Assembly: GCA_964355775.1 (NCBI GenBank)
Contig: CAYHEP010000029.1
Span: 1 to 11,081 of the forward strand
Direction: 5' to 3'
DNA from: JBBTSB01 sp964355775
GTDB lineage: Bacteria > Patescibacteriota > Minisyncoccia > 2-02-FULL-40-12 > IGHO2-01-FULL-4-A
DNA length: 11,081 bases
The notes beneath the pieces were generated by a model, which was not told the origin of the DNA, made no database searches, and was given only the letters and a program-made list of their open reading frames with translations. Every line of letters starts with the position of its first letter. The stretch's first letter is position 1. Positions 6,117 to 11,081 of the stretch are shown here, piece after piece. A program made the translations under genes and the position numbers.

Positions 6117-7441
6117 AGCAAGATATTTTTCAACAATTTGAAACACTCCTAAAGCACGACATTGCTTCGCACGTGTGGATTGTGCGTACGAAGGCTCGAC
6201 TGACAGCATATATGGGCTCGTACCGTAGGTCACCATTGAAAAGGCTTTTCTGGCGTGCGGTTCCCGCTTTCATGATCGTTGTCACCATATGCCTAAGCGC
6301 TACGGGAGTTACCCTTGCATCACAGGAAAGTATTCCGGGTGATTTTCTCTATCCGTGGAAGATGGGCTTTGAAAACGTCGAGTCGGCGTTTGTCGTGGGC
6401 ATACAGAGCCGTGCTGTGTTTGAAGTACACCGAACGGCAACGCGCCTTAAAGAAGTTACGGAGCTTGCCGTTCGCAAGCCAAATGATGTGAAGATTACAA
6501 CCGATGCCCATAAGCGTCTGCAGGAACAGGTGGAAGTTGCTAATGCGGAAATTGCAAAGGCAGCCATCGATGATCCGCAACAAGCACTCGCGACTGCCAT
6601 GCAACTGAACTCTGCTTTGCAAGCCCATAAGGATGTTCTGGATAAGCTCTCGCCGAAAGTGGACACGGACTCGCAATCGCAAATTCAAACCGCTCTTGAT
6701 GCTATACAAAAGAATACGCAAAATATTGCTACCAACATAGAAAACCTCAAAACACAGACCAAGGAAGAACTCGTCAAATCAACTGCGACGGACGGACTAA
6801 AGGGAGATGCTTCACAAAAACTCAACAATGCAAAAGAAAAGCTCGACACTGCATGGAAAGATGTCATGATACTTGAAGGGGGTACTCCATTGCGTGAAGA
6901 AGCGGAAATAAAGATAAGTTCGGCTCAAGATGCGCTTTCTGATGCACAAGATGCTTTTGATCAGGGTGCGTTCGCCGATACCATCATCTCGGCCCAAACA
7001 GGCGAACAAATCATTTCGGATACCATTGCACTCATAGAGGCAACCCAAAATGCAGGAACTGCAGTTAAGGATATCTTGGTTGTGGTCCCAACGCAAACAC
7101 CTGAATGGAATGTCACAACTGCGGTCTCATTAAATAAAAACGACTATGCACCATCAGAGACCATGGTGATTACGCTCAAAGCGGTGAATACCTCGAGTGA
7201 GGAGCGTATATTGAAATGGGACAATGGGTGCCAAGTAGACGCAGTGATTGACGGATATCCGAGTACCTACGGACGCGCATGTACCTCCGGTATGACATCC
7301 GTCACGATTAAACCCAAGGAAACCTATACATGGGCATGGACACTAATTGCACCTTCGGCCTTCGGATCACATGTCATTAATACCGAACTGGTTGGGTACG
7401 AAAAAAATAATATTAAGTTCAACGTTGCACTCCCGAAGTGA
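6113..7441 (+). CDS. Probable membrane anti-sigma factor with DUF5667-like and BsuPI-like outer domains
   Basis: A 442-residue protein directly coupled to the sigma gene. Residues 1-45 are basic and helical and presumably face the cytoplasm, where they could hold the sigma factor. They lack the HxxxCxxC zinc motif of classical anti-sigma domains. One membrane helix spans about 48-69. Outside it, SIPGDFLYPWKMGFENVESAF (about 73-93) and the helices that follow match the DUF5667 pattern (P-GD-LYP-K). Residues 130-320 are long, charged and mostly helical, with many Ala and Gln. Residues 332-440 look like a BsuPI-type beta sandwich: SLNKNDYAPSETMVITLKA, an N-GC strand (C373), GRAC (C390) and a late KPKETYTWAWT strand. 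The two cysteines could form a disulfide outside the cell. The anti-sigma role is inferred from coupling and topology; the sensor ligand is unknown. Confidence 0.75.
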   Translation: MKQDIFQQFETLLKHDIASHVWIVRTKARLTAYMGSYRRSPLKRLFWRAVPAFMIVVTICLSATGVTLASQESIPGDFLYPWKMGFENVESAFVVGIQSRAVFEVHRTATRLKEVTELAVRKPNDVKITTDAHKRLQEQVEVANAEIAKAAIDDPQQALATAMQLNSALQAHKDVLDKLSPKVDTDSQSQIQTALDAIQKNTQNIATNIENLKTQTKEELVKSTATDGLKGDASQKLNNAKEKLDTAWKDVMILEGGTPLREEAEIKISSAQDALSDAQDAFDQGAFADTIISAQTGEQIISDTIALIEATQNAGTAVKDILVVVPTQTPEWNVTTAVSLNKNDYAPSETMVITLKAVNTSSEERILKWDNGCQVDAVIDGYPSTYGRACTSGMTSVTIKPKETYTWAWTLIAPSAFGSHVINTELVGYEKNNIKFNVALPK

Positions 7442-7453
7442 TTGTGGTAGAGT
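7425..7453 (+). promoter_or_regulatory. Candidate promoter for the rpmF-nusB-rnc cluster
   Basis: TTGCAC (7425-7430), a 17-bp spacer and TAGAGT (7448-7453) preceded by TGG, giving an extended -10 of form TGnTAGAGT. It overlaps the end of the anti-sigma gene. Transcription would start near 7460 and leave only about 12 nt before the rpmF ATG at 7472. The hexamers are only 3 of 6 and 4 of 6 matches, so the call rests on the spacing and the TG motif. Confidence 0.4.
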
Positions 7454-7471
7454 AGGACACAAGAAAATACT

Positions 7472-7696
7472 ATGGGAGTTCCACGCGCACATTCTACGCG
7501 AGCTCAAAAAGGGCGTCGCCGAAGCCATCTTTCCCTGATGAAAAAGGCGCTTTTGTCGTGTCCTCACTGCAAACGACCAACACTGCCTCATGCAATCTGT
7601 AAACATTGCGGATACTACGACGGAAAAGAAATTATCAATGTGGCATCCAAAGAACTGAAAAAACAAGAAAAAATAAAGCGACGCACTAGTCGCTAG
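7472..7696 (+). CDS. rpmF: 50S ribosomal protein L32
   Basis: A 74-residue protein of the large ribosomal subunit. The start MGVPRAHSTRAQKGRRRSH matches the basic L32 N-terminus, which usually begins M-AVPKR-TS and then a run of arginines. A zinc ribbon follows: C30-P-H-C33, then C43-K-H-C46-G-Y-Y, with the normal 9-residue gap between the pairs. This is the zinc-binding C+ form of L32. The tail (EIINVASKELKKQEKIKRRTSR) is basic and somewhat longer than in the common 56-60 residue form. No clear Shine-Dalgarno sequence precedes ATG 7472. It opens the RNA/translation cluster; rpmF next to rnc and nusB fits known conserved neighbourhoods. A small hairpin spans its stop codon and reaches the nusB start. 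Confidence 0.93.
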   Translation: MGVPRAHSTRAQKGRRRSHLSLMKKALLSCPHCKRPTLPHAICKHCGYYDGKEIINVASKELKKQEKIKRRTSR

Positions 7697-7704
7697 TTGA
7701 CTAG
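7686..7704 (+). repeat. Small hairpin across the rpmF stop and the nusB start region
   Basis: CTAGTC (7686-7691) and GACTAG (7699-7704) form a perfect 6-bp stem with a 7-base loop that holds the rpmF TAG stop. The stem ends one base before the nusB ATG at 7706, where an SD would normally lie. It could dampen or couple nusB translation. The stem is short and chance is possible. Confidence 0.35.
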
Positions 7705-7705
7705 G

Positions 7706-8161
7706 ATGGCATCACGTCACCTCTCACGTTCCATAGCTATGCAGTCCCTGTATGAATGGGACTTTAAAGGTCAGCATCCTGCTGTCTTAGAGGATATTGT
7801 CATGCACAATGTCAAAGAATTCGCACCAGGCATGGAAAGCGCCAGTTTTATCAAAAATCTCATTGCCGGCGTCATTGGAAAAATCAAGGATATTGATCAG
7901 ATCATCGAAAAAGCCGCCCCACAGTGGCCCATCGACCAAATTGCCATGGTAGACCGTGCGGTGTTGCGCCTTGGCATCTATGAATTGCTGTTCGGCAACC
8001 ACGACGAGGTCCCTCCAAAAGTCGCCATAAATGAATCTATCGAACTCGCAAAAACCTTTGGGGGCGACTCATCGGGCAAGTTCGTGAATGGCGTCCTCGG
8101 CACCATCTACCGTGAAATCGGCGAGCCGAGAAAATTTGAAACATCAAAGAAAAAAGCATGA
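7706..8161 (+). CDS. nusB: Transcription antitermination protein NusB
   Basis: NusB binds boxA RNA with ribosomal protein S10 (NusE) and supports antitermination on rRNA operons. At 151 residues it is slightly longer than the E. coli protein (139). The N-terminal SRHLSRSIAMQSLYEWDF matches the RNA-binding Arg-rich helix and A-QALY-W signature. The middle QIAMVDRAVLRLGIYELLF matches the EKAVLRIALYEL helix. The C-terminal VAINESIELAKTFGGDSSGKFVNGVLGTIYRE is the strongest family signature. I chose ATG 7706 over the upstream TTG 7697, which directly abuts the rpmF stop. There is no usable Shine-Dalgarno sequence; AGG sits directly at the ATG. The stop overlaps the rnc start as ATGA (8158-8161), so the two genes are probably translationally coupled. 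Confidence 0.95.
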   Translation: MASRHLSRSIAMQSLYEWDFKGQHPAVLEDIVMHNVKEFAPGMESASFIKNLIAGVIGKIKDIDQIIEKAAPQWPIDQIAMVDRAVLRLGIYELLFGNHDEVPPKVAINESIELAKTFGGDSSGKFVNGVLGTIYREIGEPRKFETSKKKA

Positions 8162-8823
8162 GCAATCTTGAACATCTTTTTCAAAACAAAGAGCTTCTGC
8201 AGACGGCGCTGACGCATCGATCGTACTTGAATGAAAATCCCTCCTGGAAGCATGATCATAACGAGCGCCTTGAATTTCTCGGGGATGCCGTTTTGGAATT
8301 GGTAGTTACCCAATACCTATACCTCAACTATCCGAATCCCGAAGGCGAAATGACCAACTGGCGAGCGGCATTGGTCAACTCGGTCATGCTTTCCAAAGTT
8401 GCCGGAAAAATCAATCTCAACGACTCCCTGCTCCTTTCGCGCGGAGAAGCGAAAGACACGGGCAGAGCGCGCCAATATATTTTGGCCAATGCGGTGGAAG
8501 CCGTCATCGGGGCATTGTATTTGGACCAAGGTTACGAGGCGGCAAAAAAGTTTGTGATGCAGTACGTCATGGATGAGCTGCCGGGCATTTTTGAAGATAA
8601 AAGCTATCGCGACGCCAAAAGCAAATTTCAGGAAGAGGCGCAGGAGCGCCTCGGCATCACGCCCAACTACACCGTGCTCGAAGATTGGGGACCGGACCAT
8701 GCAAAAAATTTCCGTGTCGGCGTCTACCTGAATCAAGAACTCGCCGGCGAAGGCAAGGGACCCTCCAAGCAAGAAGCCCAGCAATCCGCCGCCGAAGACG
8801 CTCTTGCCAAAAAAGGCTGGTAA
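8158..8823 (+). CDS. rnc: Ribonuclease III
   Basis: A double-strand-specific endoribonuclease for rRNA precursor processing and mRNA turnover, 221 residues (E. coli 226). The catalytic domain has the signature HNERLEFLGDAVLELV (34-49), giving E36, E39 and D43, and a second acidic cluster ANAVEAVIGALYLDQGY (110-126) with E114. The position equivalent to E. coli D114 is N111 here; I recall Asn at this place in some other bacterial RNase III proteins, so the enzyme is probably active. A dsRNA-binding domain follows (about 151-219): DAKSKFQEEAQERLG, then NFRVGVYLNQELAGEGKGPSKQEAQQSAAEDAL, with the usual GKGPSKQEAQQ-AA lysine loop. It starts by ATGA overlap with nusB and ends one base before the methyltransferase start. 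The fixed nusB-rnc pairing suggests coordinated control of rRNA maturation. Confidence 0.97.
   Translation: MSNLEHLFQNKELLQTALTHRSYLNENPSWKHDHNERLEFLGDAVLELVVTQYLYLNYPNPEGEMTNWRAALVNSVMLSKVAGKINLNDSLLLSRGEAKDTGRARQYILANAVEAVIGALYLDQGYEAAKKFVMQYVMDELPGIFEDKSYRDAKSKFQEEAQERLGITPNYTVLEDWGPDHAKNFRVGVYLNQELAGEGKGPSKQEAQQSAAEDALAKKGW
8813..8816 (+). promoter_or_regulatory. Ribosome binding site of the methyltransferase gene
   Basis: AAGG within AAAAGG lies 8 bases before ATG 8825, inside the end of rnc. It is the only clear Shine-Dalgarno match at good spacing among the starts in this window, and it supports ATG 8825 over the in-frame TTG at 8804. Confidence 0.5.
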
Positions 8824-8824
8824 T

Positions 8825-9409
8825 ATGCCACGCCTATCGATTGCACAACTGAAACAGGACATCGTGTTTTCTGTCACGTTGCGTGATAGACTCTTTTCGT
8901 TTCATACAACGTGGGGATTGTTTAGTCCTGAAAAAATAGATGATGGCTCATATCTGCTCATCAAGCATGTCGAAGTGAAACCTAATGATCGCATCGTGGA
9001 TCTTGGCTGTGGCTATGGCGCGATCGGGCTCGCGCTTGCGCCGGAAACTTCCCAACAAGTAACGTTGATCGATAAAGATTTTGTTGCAATTGAATATACG
9101 AAAAAAAATGCTGAACTTAACAAGATAATGAACTGCGAAACACTCTTGAGTAACGGCTTCACCCAGATCCCCGCAGACCGATCGTTTACGTTGATCGTTT
9201 CAAACTTGCCCGCAAAAGTCAGCAAGGAAATGTACTGGATTTTATTCAACGATGCCTACCAAAAGCTCGAGAAGGGCGGAAGATTATATGTGGTCGTCAT
9301 TGCAGGCCTCAAGGAATTTATCAAACGGAATTTCAATGAGATTTTTGGAAACTACGACAAGGTCGCCCATACCAATACGCACCTAGTTGCCATGGCGACA
9401 AAAGTATGA
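8825..9409 (+). CDS. RsmC-like class I SAM-dependent methyltransferase (MTS domain)
   Basis: A 194-residue Rossmann-fold methyltransferase. FHTTWGLFSPEKIDDGSYLL (27-46) resembles the F-T--GVFS--KID-GT-LL lead-in of RsmC and RlmG, which make m2G in rRNA. Motif I is VDLGCGYGAIGLALA (58-72), the SAM-binding loop; LIDKDFVAIEYTKKNAELN (81-99) is motif II with the ribose-binding acid. The usual NPPF/Y catalytic motif (IVSNPP) is replaced by IVSNLPAK (124-131): Asn is kept but the first Pro is Leu. KGGRLYVVV (150-158) is a late core strand. A nucleic-acid guanine target is likely, given the rnc-rpsP setting, but the substrate cannot be assigned from sequence. The stop TGA lies inside a possible -10 box for rpsP. 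Confidence 0.85.
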   Translation: MPRLSIAQLKQDIVFSVTLRDRLFSFHTTWGLFSPEKIDDGSYLLIKHVEVKPNDRIVDLGCGYGAIGLALAPETSQQVTLIDKDFVAIEYTKKNAELNKIMNCETLLSNGFTQIPADRSFTLIVSNLPAKVSKEMYWILFNDAYQKLEKGGRLYVVVIAGLKEFIKRNFNEIFGNYDKVAHTNTHLVAMATKV

Positions 9410-9410
9410 T
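9405..9410 (+). promoter_or_regulatory. Possible -10 box before rpsP
   Basis: TATGAT, the same hexamer as in the promoter at 442, sits across the methyltransferase stop and 12 bases before the rpsP ATG. No properly spaced -35 is visible; TTGCCA at 9387-9392 is only 12 bp away. It may be a weak internal promoter with a very short leader, or chance. Confidence 0.25.
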
Positions 9411-9422
9411 ACCGTTTAGACC

Positions 9423-9722
9423 ATGCTGAAAATCAAACTGCAAAGAAAAGGAAAACCCGGACATGCCCATTTTCGACTGGTGATATTGGAACATACACGT
9501 CGTCTTACCGGAAGTTATCTTGAGCTGTTGGGCTCCTATGATCCTCACAAAAAAACTCTCCAAGCAAAAAAAGAACGCATCCAACATTGGTTGAGCAAAG
9601 GTGTACAGATGAGCCCCACGGTCAACAATCTTTTAATCAATCACCACGTCATAGAAGGTACCAAAGTGCAGTCATGGAAACCAAAGAAAAAAGCTACAGA
9701 ACCCGCTAAAGCAACCGCATAA
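9423..9722 (+). CDS. rpsP: 30S ribosomal protein S16
   Basis: A 99-residue small-subunit ribosomal protein. MLKIKLQRKGKPGHAHFRLV matches the S16 start (M-KIRL-R-G-K--P-YRIVV). Then come TRRLTGSYLELLGSYDP (the RDGRFIE--G-Y-P signature), KKERIQHWLSKGVQMSPTVNNLL (E-RI-YWL--GAQPSDTV) and a Lys/Ala-rich tail. The tail from about residue 73 is longer than in the 82-residue E. coli protein and is likely disordered. The gene starts 13 bases after the methyltransferase stop and ends one base before khpA. The rpsP-khpA pairing is widely conserved in Gram-positive and related bacteria. No clear Shine-Dalgarno sequence precedes ATG 9423. Confidence 0.95.
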   Translation: MLKIKLQRKGKPGHAHFRLVILEHTRRLTGSYLELLGSYDPHKKTLQAKKERIQHWLSKGVQMSPTVNNLLINHHVIEGTKVQSWKPKKKATEPAKATA

Positions 9723-9723
9723 T

Positions 9724-10101
9724 ATGGAACAACATTTGGATAAAGAATTCGTAGAATACATCATCAGGCACATCGTCAACAATCCCGACGACGTCAAAGT
9801 CACGCGCAAAACAGATGAGATGGGCGTATTGATCGAAGTCACCGTCAATCCAACCGACATGGGGCTTTTGATCGGCCGCGCCGGCACGACTGCCAAAGCA
9901 ATCCGCGTCCTTGCCCGTATCATCGGCATGCGCAACAACGCCCGCGTCAATCTGCGCATCATCGAGCCGGAAGGTAGCACCTTTGTACGACCTACCGAAC
10001 CCGAAAAGCAAGCTATGCCCGATGCCCCGCGCGAACCCAGTATGCGAACACTTGAAAAAGATTCCGACATCGACGACGTTCTGAAAGATATGCAATTATG
10101 A
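9724..10101 (+). CDS. khpA: KH domain RNA-binding protein KhpA
   Basis: A small RNA-binding protein of the KhpA/YlqC family, 125 residues. The first 80 residues cover the whole family: KEFVEYIIRHIVNNPDDVKVTR, then EVTVNPTDMGLLIGRAGTTAKAIRVLARI. The GxxG RNA-binding loop is GRAG (51-54), and RVNLRII closes the KH fold. Family members are usually 75-85 residues. Here about 45 extra residues follow, rich in Pro, Glu and Asp and ending DIDDVLKDM; they are likely disordered and acidic. KhpA partners with KhpB in Firmicutes and binds many RNAs; that role is inferred here. The start is one base after the rpsP stop. The stop TGA (10099-10101) touches the left end of the palindromic element before trmD. 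Confidence 0.93.
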   Translation: MEQHLDKEFVEYIIRHIVNNPDDVKVTRKTDEMGVLIEVTVNPTDMGLLIGRAGTTAKAIRVLARIIGMRNNARVNLRIIEPEGSTFVRPTEPEKQAMPDAPREPSMRTLEKDSDIDDVLKDMQL

Positions 10102-10181
10102 ATCCCGTTAGAAGCTGCCCGAGCGGGCTATTAACAACACAATGTCGATTATCACAATTAAATTGCAGCTTCTAACGGGAT
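10102..10181. repeat. 17-bp perfect inverted repeat between khpA and trmD
   Basis: ATCCCGTTAGAAGCTGC (10102-10118) and its exact reverse complement GCAGCTTCTAACGGGAT (10165-10181) are separated by 46 bases. Pairing stops at both ends (10101 with 10182, and 10119 with 10164). In RNA the stem would include the A and U of the trmD AUG. The interior holds a small GCCC/GGGC stem (10117-10128) and the palindrome CAATTAAATTG (10155-10165). A rival fold pairs CCCGUU (10104-10109) with AGCGGG (10122-10127), so two structures are mutually exclusive. No T tract follows, so it is not a simple terminator. Confidence 0.95.
10103..10180. mobile_element. MITE-like palindromic element inserted at the khpA/trmD junction
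   Basis: A 78-bp unit with 16-bp perfect terminal inverted repeats (TCCCGTTAGAAGCTGC at the left) flanked by a TGAA direct repeat (10099-10102 and 10181-10184). The repeat extends to ATGAA if the terminal A is counted with the flank. Deleting the unit and one repeat copy restores CAATTATGAAATTC. In that sequence the khpA TGA and trmD ATG would overlap as ATGA, the junction type used five other times in this window. It has no coding capacity. A related sequence lies upstream of dnaE. Mobility is inferred; a regulatory palindrome of other origin is the alternative. Confidence 0.55.
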
Positions 10182-10827
10182 GAAATTCGATATCCTCACT
10201 ATCTTCCCGGAACTGTTTAAGAGCTTCAGCAATGAAGCTCTTATTGCACGTGCGTCCGCCAAGGGGATCATCTCTATCAATCCGCATTTCCTCCGCGACT
10301 CCGGAGAAGGTCCTCATCGCAAAGTTGATGACCGACCGTACGGAGGTGGTGTCGGCATGGTGCTCATGCCAGCTCCGATTGCATCGGAGCTGGCTAAATT
10401 GAAAGTGAAAAAATCAAAATGCAAAATAATAGTATTTTCTGCAAAGGGGAAAAAATTCGATCAAGCAACCGCACGTCGCTACGCCAAACTGGATCAGCTG
10501 GTCATGATTTGCGGTCGCTACGAAGGCATCGACGAACGTGTCGCGCAGTACCTGGCCGATGAGGAAGTCTCAATCGGTGAGTACGTCCTCTTTGGCGGGG
10601 AAGTCCCCGCAATGGTCGTCATTGAAGCCGTCACCCGCCTCCTCCCCGGCGCGGTCGGCAAAGAGGAATCCATCTTGAATGAGAGTTTTTCTGACGTTAC
10701 ACATCTTGAGCATCCGCACTATACGAGACCAGAGATCTTTCAAAAGCACAAAGTCCCACCCGTGTTACTCTCTGGAAATCATGCTAAAATTAAAGAATGG
10801 CGAAGAAAGAAGTCAAAATCAAAATGA
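10180..10827 (+). CDS. trmD: tRNA (guanine-N1)-methyltransferase TrmD
   Basis: Methylates G37 of tRNAs to m1G with SAM, preventing +1 frameshifts. The deep trefoil-knot SPOUT domain is complete: MKFDILTIFPELF (1-13), HRKVDDRPYGGGVGMVL (46-62), MICGRYEGIDERV (109-121), SIGEYVLFGGEVPAMVVIEAVTRLLPG (131-157), then LEHPHYTRPEIF (176-187) and VPPVLLSGNHAKIKEWR (192-208). E177 sits where E. coli has the catalytic D169; Glu there is common in Gram-positive TrmD. The protein ends at residue 215 in EWRRKKSKSK, about 40 residues short of the E. coli enzyme, so most of the C-terminal helices after the HAKI-EWR helix are missing. The start is fixed by the family N-terminus. It directly abuts the palindrome and has no Shine-Dalgarno sequence. 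The stop overlaps the next ORF (ATGA 10824-10827). rimM and rplS, frequent trmD neighbours, are absent. Confidence 0.95.
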   Translation: MKFDILTIFPELFKSFSNEALIARASAKGIISINPHFLRDSGEGPHRKVDDRPYGGGVGMVLMPAPIASELAKLKVKKSKCKIIVFSAKGKKFDQATARRYAKLDQLVMICGRYEGIDERVAQYLADEEVSIGEYVLFGGEVPAMVVIEAVTRLLPGAVGKEESILNESFSDVTHLEHPHYTRPEIFQKHKVPPVLLSGNHAKIKEWRRKKSKSK

Positions 10828-11000
10828 TACCCTTCTCGGAATTCAAAAGAAAAGCATTAAAAGATCCTGAGATCAAAAAGGCTTACGATGACCTCCAGCC
10901 GGAGTATGATTTGATTGCTTCGAAGATTCAAAAACGAATAGATAAAGAAAACGCCGCCCACGCGCTTGATGCAAAAATCTGGATTTCTATTACGCCGTAA
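10824..11000 (+). pseudogene. Probable remnant of a HigA-like antitoxin lacking its HTH domain
   Basis: A 58-residue ORF beginning with ATGA overlap at the trmD stop. Residues 1-42, from MIPFSEFKRKALKDPEIKKA through YDDLQPEYDLIASKIQKRI, look like the N-terminal helical arm of HigA/XRE-type antitoxins: a -F-E----LL-DPE-K-AYDEL-PEY-L---I---R pattern. Intact family members continue with a helix-turn-helix such as G-TQ-ELA-KIG. Here the similarity stops at about residue 43, and the frame runs on as KENAAHALDAKIWISITP and ends. No other frame to the window edge restores an HTH. It may be a decayed antitoxin or a genuine short protein; a longer in-frame start at 10797 overlaps trmD further. No toxin gene is visible. 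Operon coupling to trmD suggests it is transcribed. Confidence 0.5.
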
Positions 11001-11081
11001 CAGATACGCTTATGCACAACCCCCTCTTGCCCCCTGTATCCTCTTCTTAGTCTTCTTCAGATTTGAGAAAATGGAATGGAG

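Noticed and set aside
6320..6721. Antisense ORFs opposite the anti-sigma gene
   Set aside because: Composition is cysteine- and arginine-rich shadow sequence with no domains, lying opposite a strongly supported coding frame.
10102..10181. Integron attC-like site, because the arms contain GTTAGAA and TTCTAAC
   Set aside because: In attC sites the YYYAAC core lies at the 5' end and GTTRRR at the 3' end. Here the order is reversed and no integrase or cassette array is present.
10102..10181. Rho-independent terminator after khpA
   Set aside because: The 46-base loop is too long, no T tract follows either arm, and the right arm runs straight into the trmD start codon.
11001..11081. Gene or RNA in the right-hand tail
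   Set aside because: The stretch is partly pyrimidine-rich with no long ORF, no tRNA-like fold and no clear hairpin; nothing can be called before the window ends.
1..11081. Alternative genetic code with TGA as glycine, as in Gracilibacteria
   Set aside because: Several conserved genes (sigma factor, nusB, khpA, trmD) end properly at TGA, and no in-frame TGA interrupts a conserved protein.

Overview
The window looks like a chromosomal segment of a Candidate Phyla Radiation (Patescibacteria) bacterium, probably Parcubacteria-like. This is inferred from compact genes joined by ATGA overlaps, almost no Shine-Dalgarno (SD) sequences, a sigma/DUF5667-type membrane protein pair, IPT/TIG surface-type proteins, short forms of housekeeping proteins, and an rpsP-khpA-trmD cluster without rimM or rplS. 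TGA is used as a stop, so the genetic code is standard. No rRNA, tRNA or CRISPR array is visible.

Left part (1-2293, + strand). The window opens in the 3' end of a PEP-utilising enzyme with a terminal phosphohistidine domain. A promoter that appears to give a leaderless mRNA then drives three genes joined by ATGA overlaps: a small three-helix membrane protein, pyrF (orotidine-5'-phosphate decarboxylase), and a membrane-anchored protein with two IPT/TIG domains. This block converges on dnaE with a 4-base overlap of coding ends.

Middle (2290-7441). dnaE (replicative polymerase, with an apparently intact PHP metal site) is on the minus strand. A 71-bp divergent region separates it from an ECF-like sigma factor gene. 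That gene overlaps the next one, a one-pass membrane protein that is probably its anti-sigma factor. The outer part of this partner carries a DUF5667-like segment, a helical stretch and a BsuPI-like beta domain. The divergent region holds a strong extended -10 box overlapping the dnaE start codon, and a hairpin-forming repeat.

Right part (7442-11081, + strand). This is an RNA/translation cluster: rpmF (L32), nusB, rnc (RNase III), an RsmC-like methyltransferase, rpsP (S16), khpA (KH protein) and trmD (tRNA m1G37 methyltransferase). It ends in a short ORF resembling the N-terminal end of a HigA-like antitoxin without its HTH.

The most striking feature is a 78-bp MITE-like palindromic element between khpA and trmD (10103-10180). 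It has perfect 16-bp terminal inverted repeats and is flanked by a TGAA direct repeat. Removing it with one repeat copy would recreate an ATGA khpA/trmD overlap, matching five other junctions in the window. Its first 25 bases match the dnaE upstream hairpin at 22 positions, in the same orientation relative to the downstream gene.
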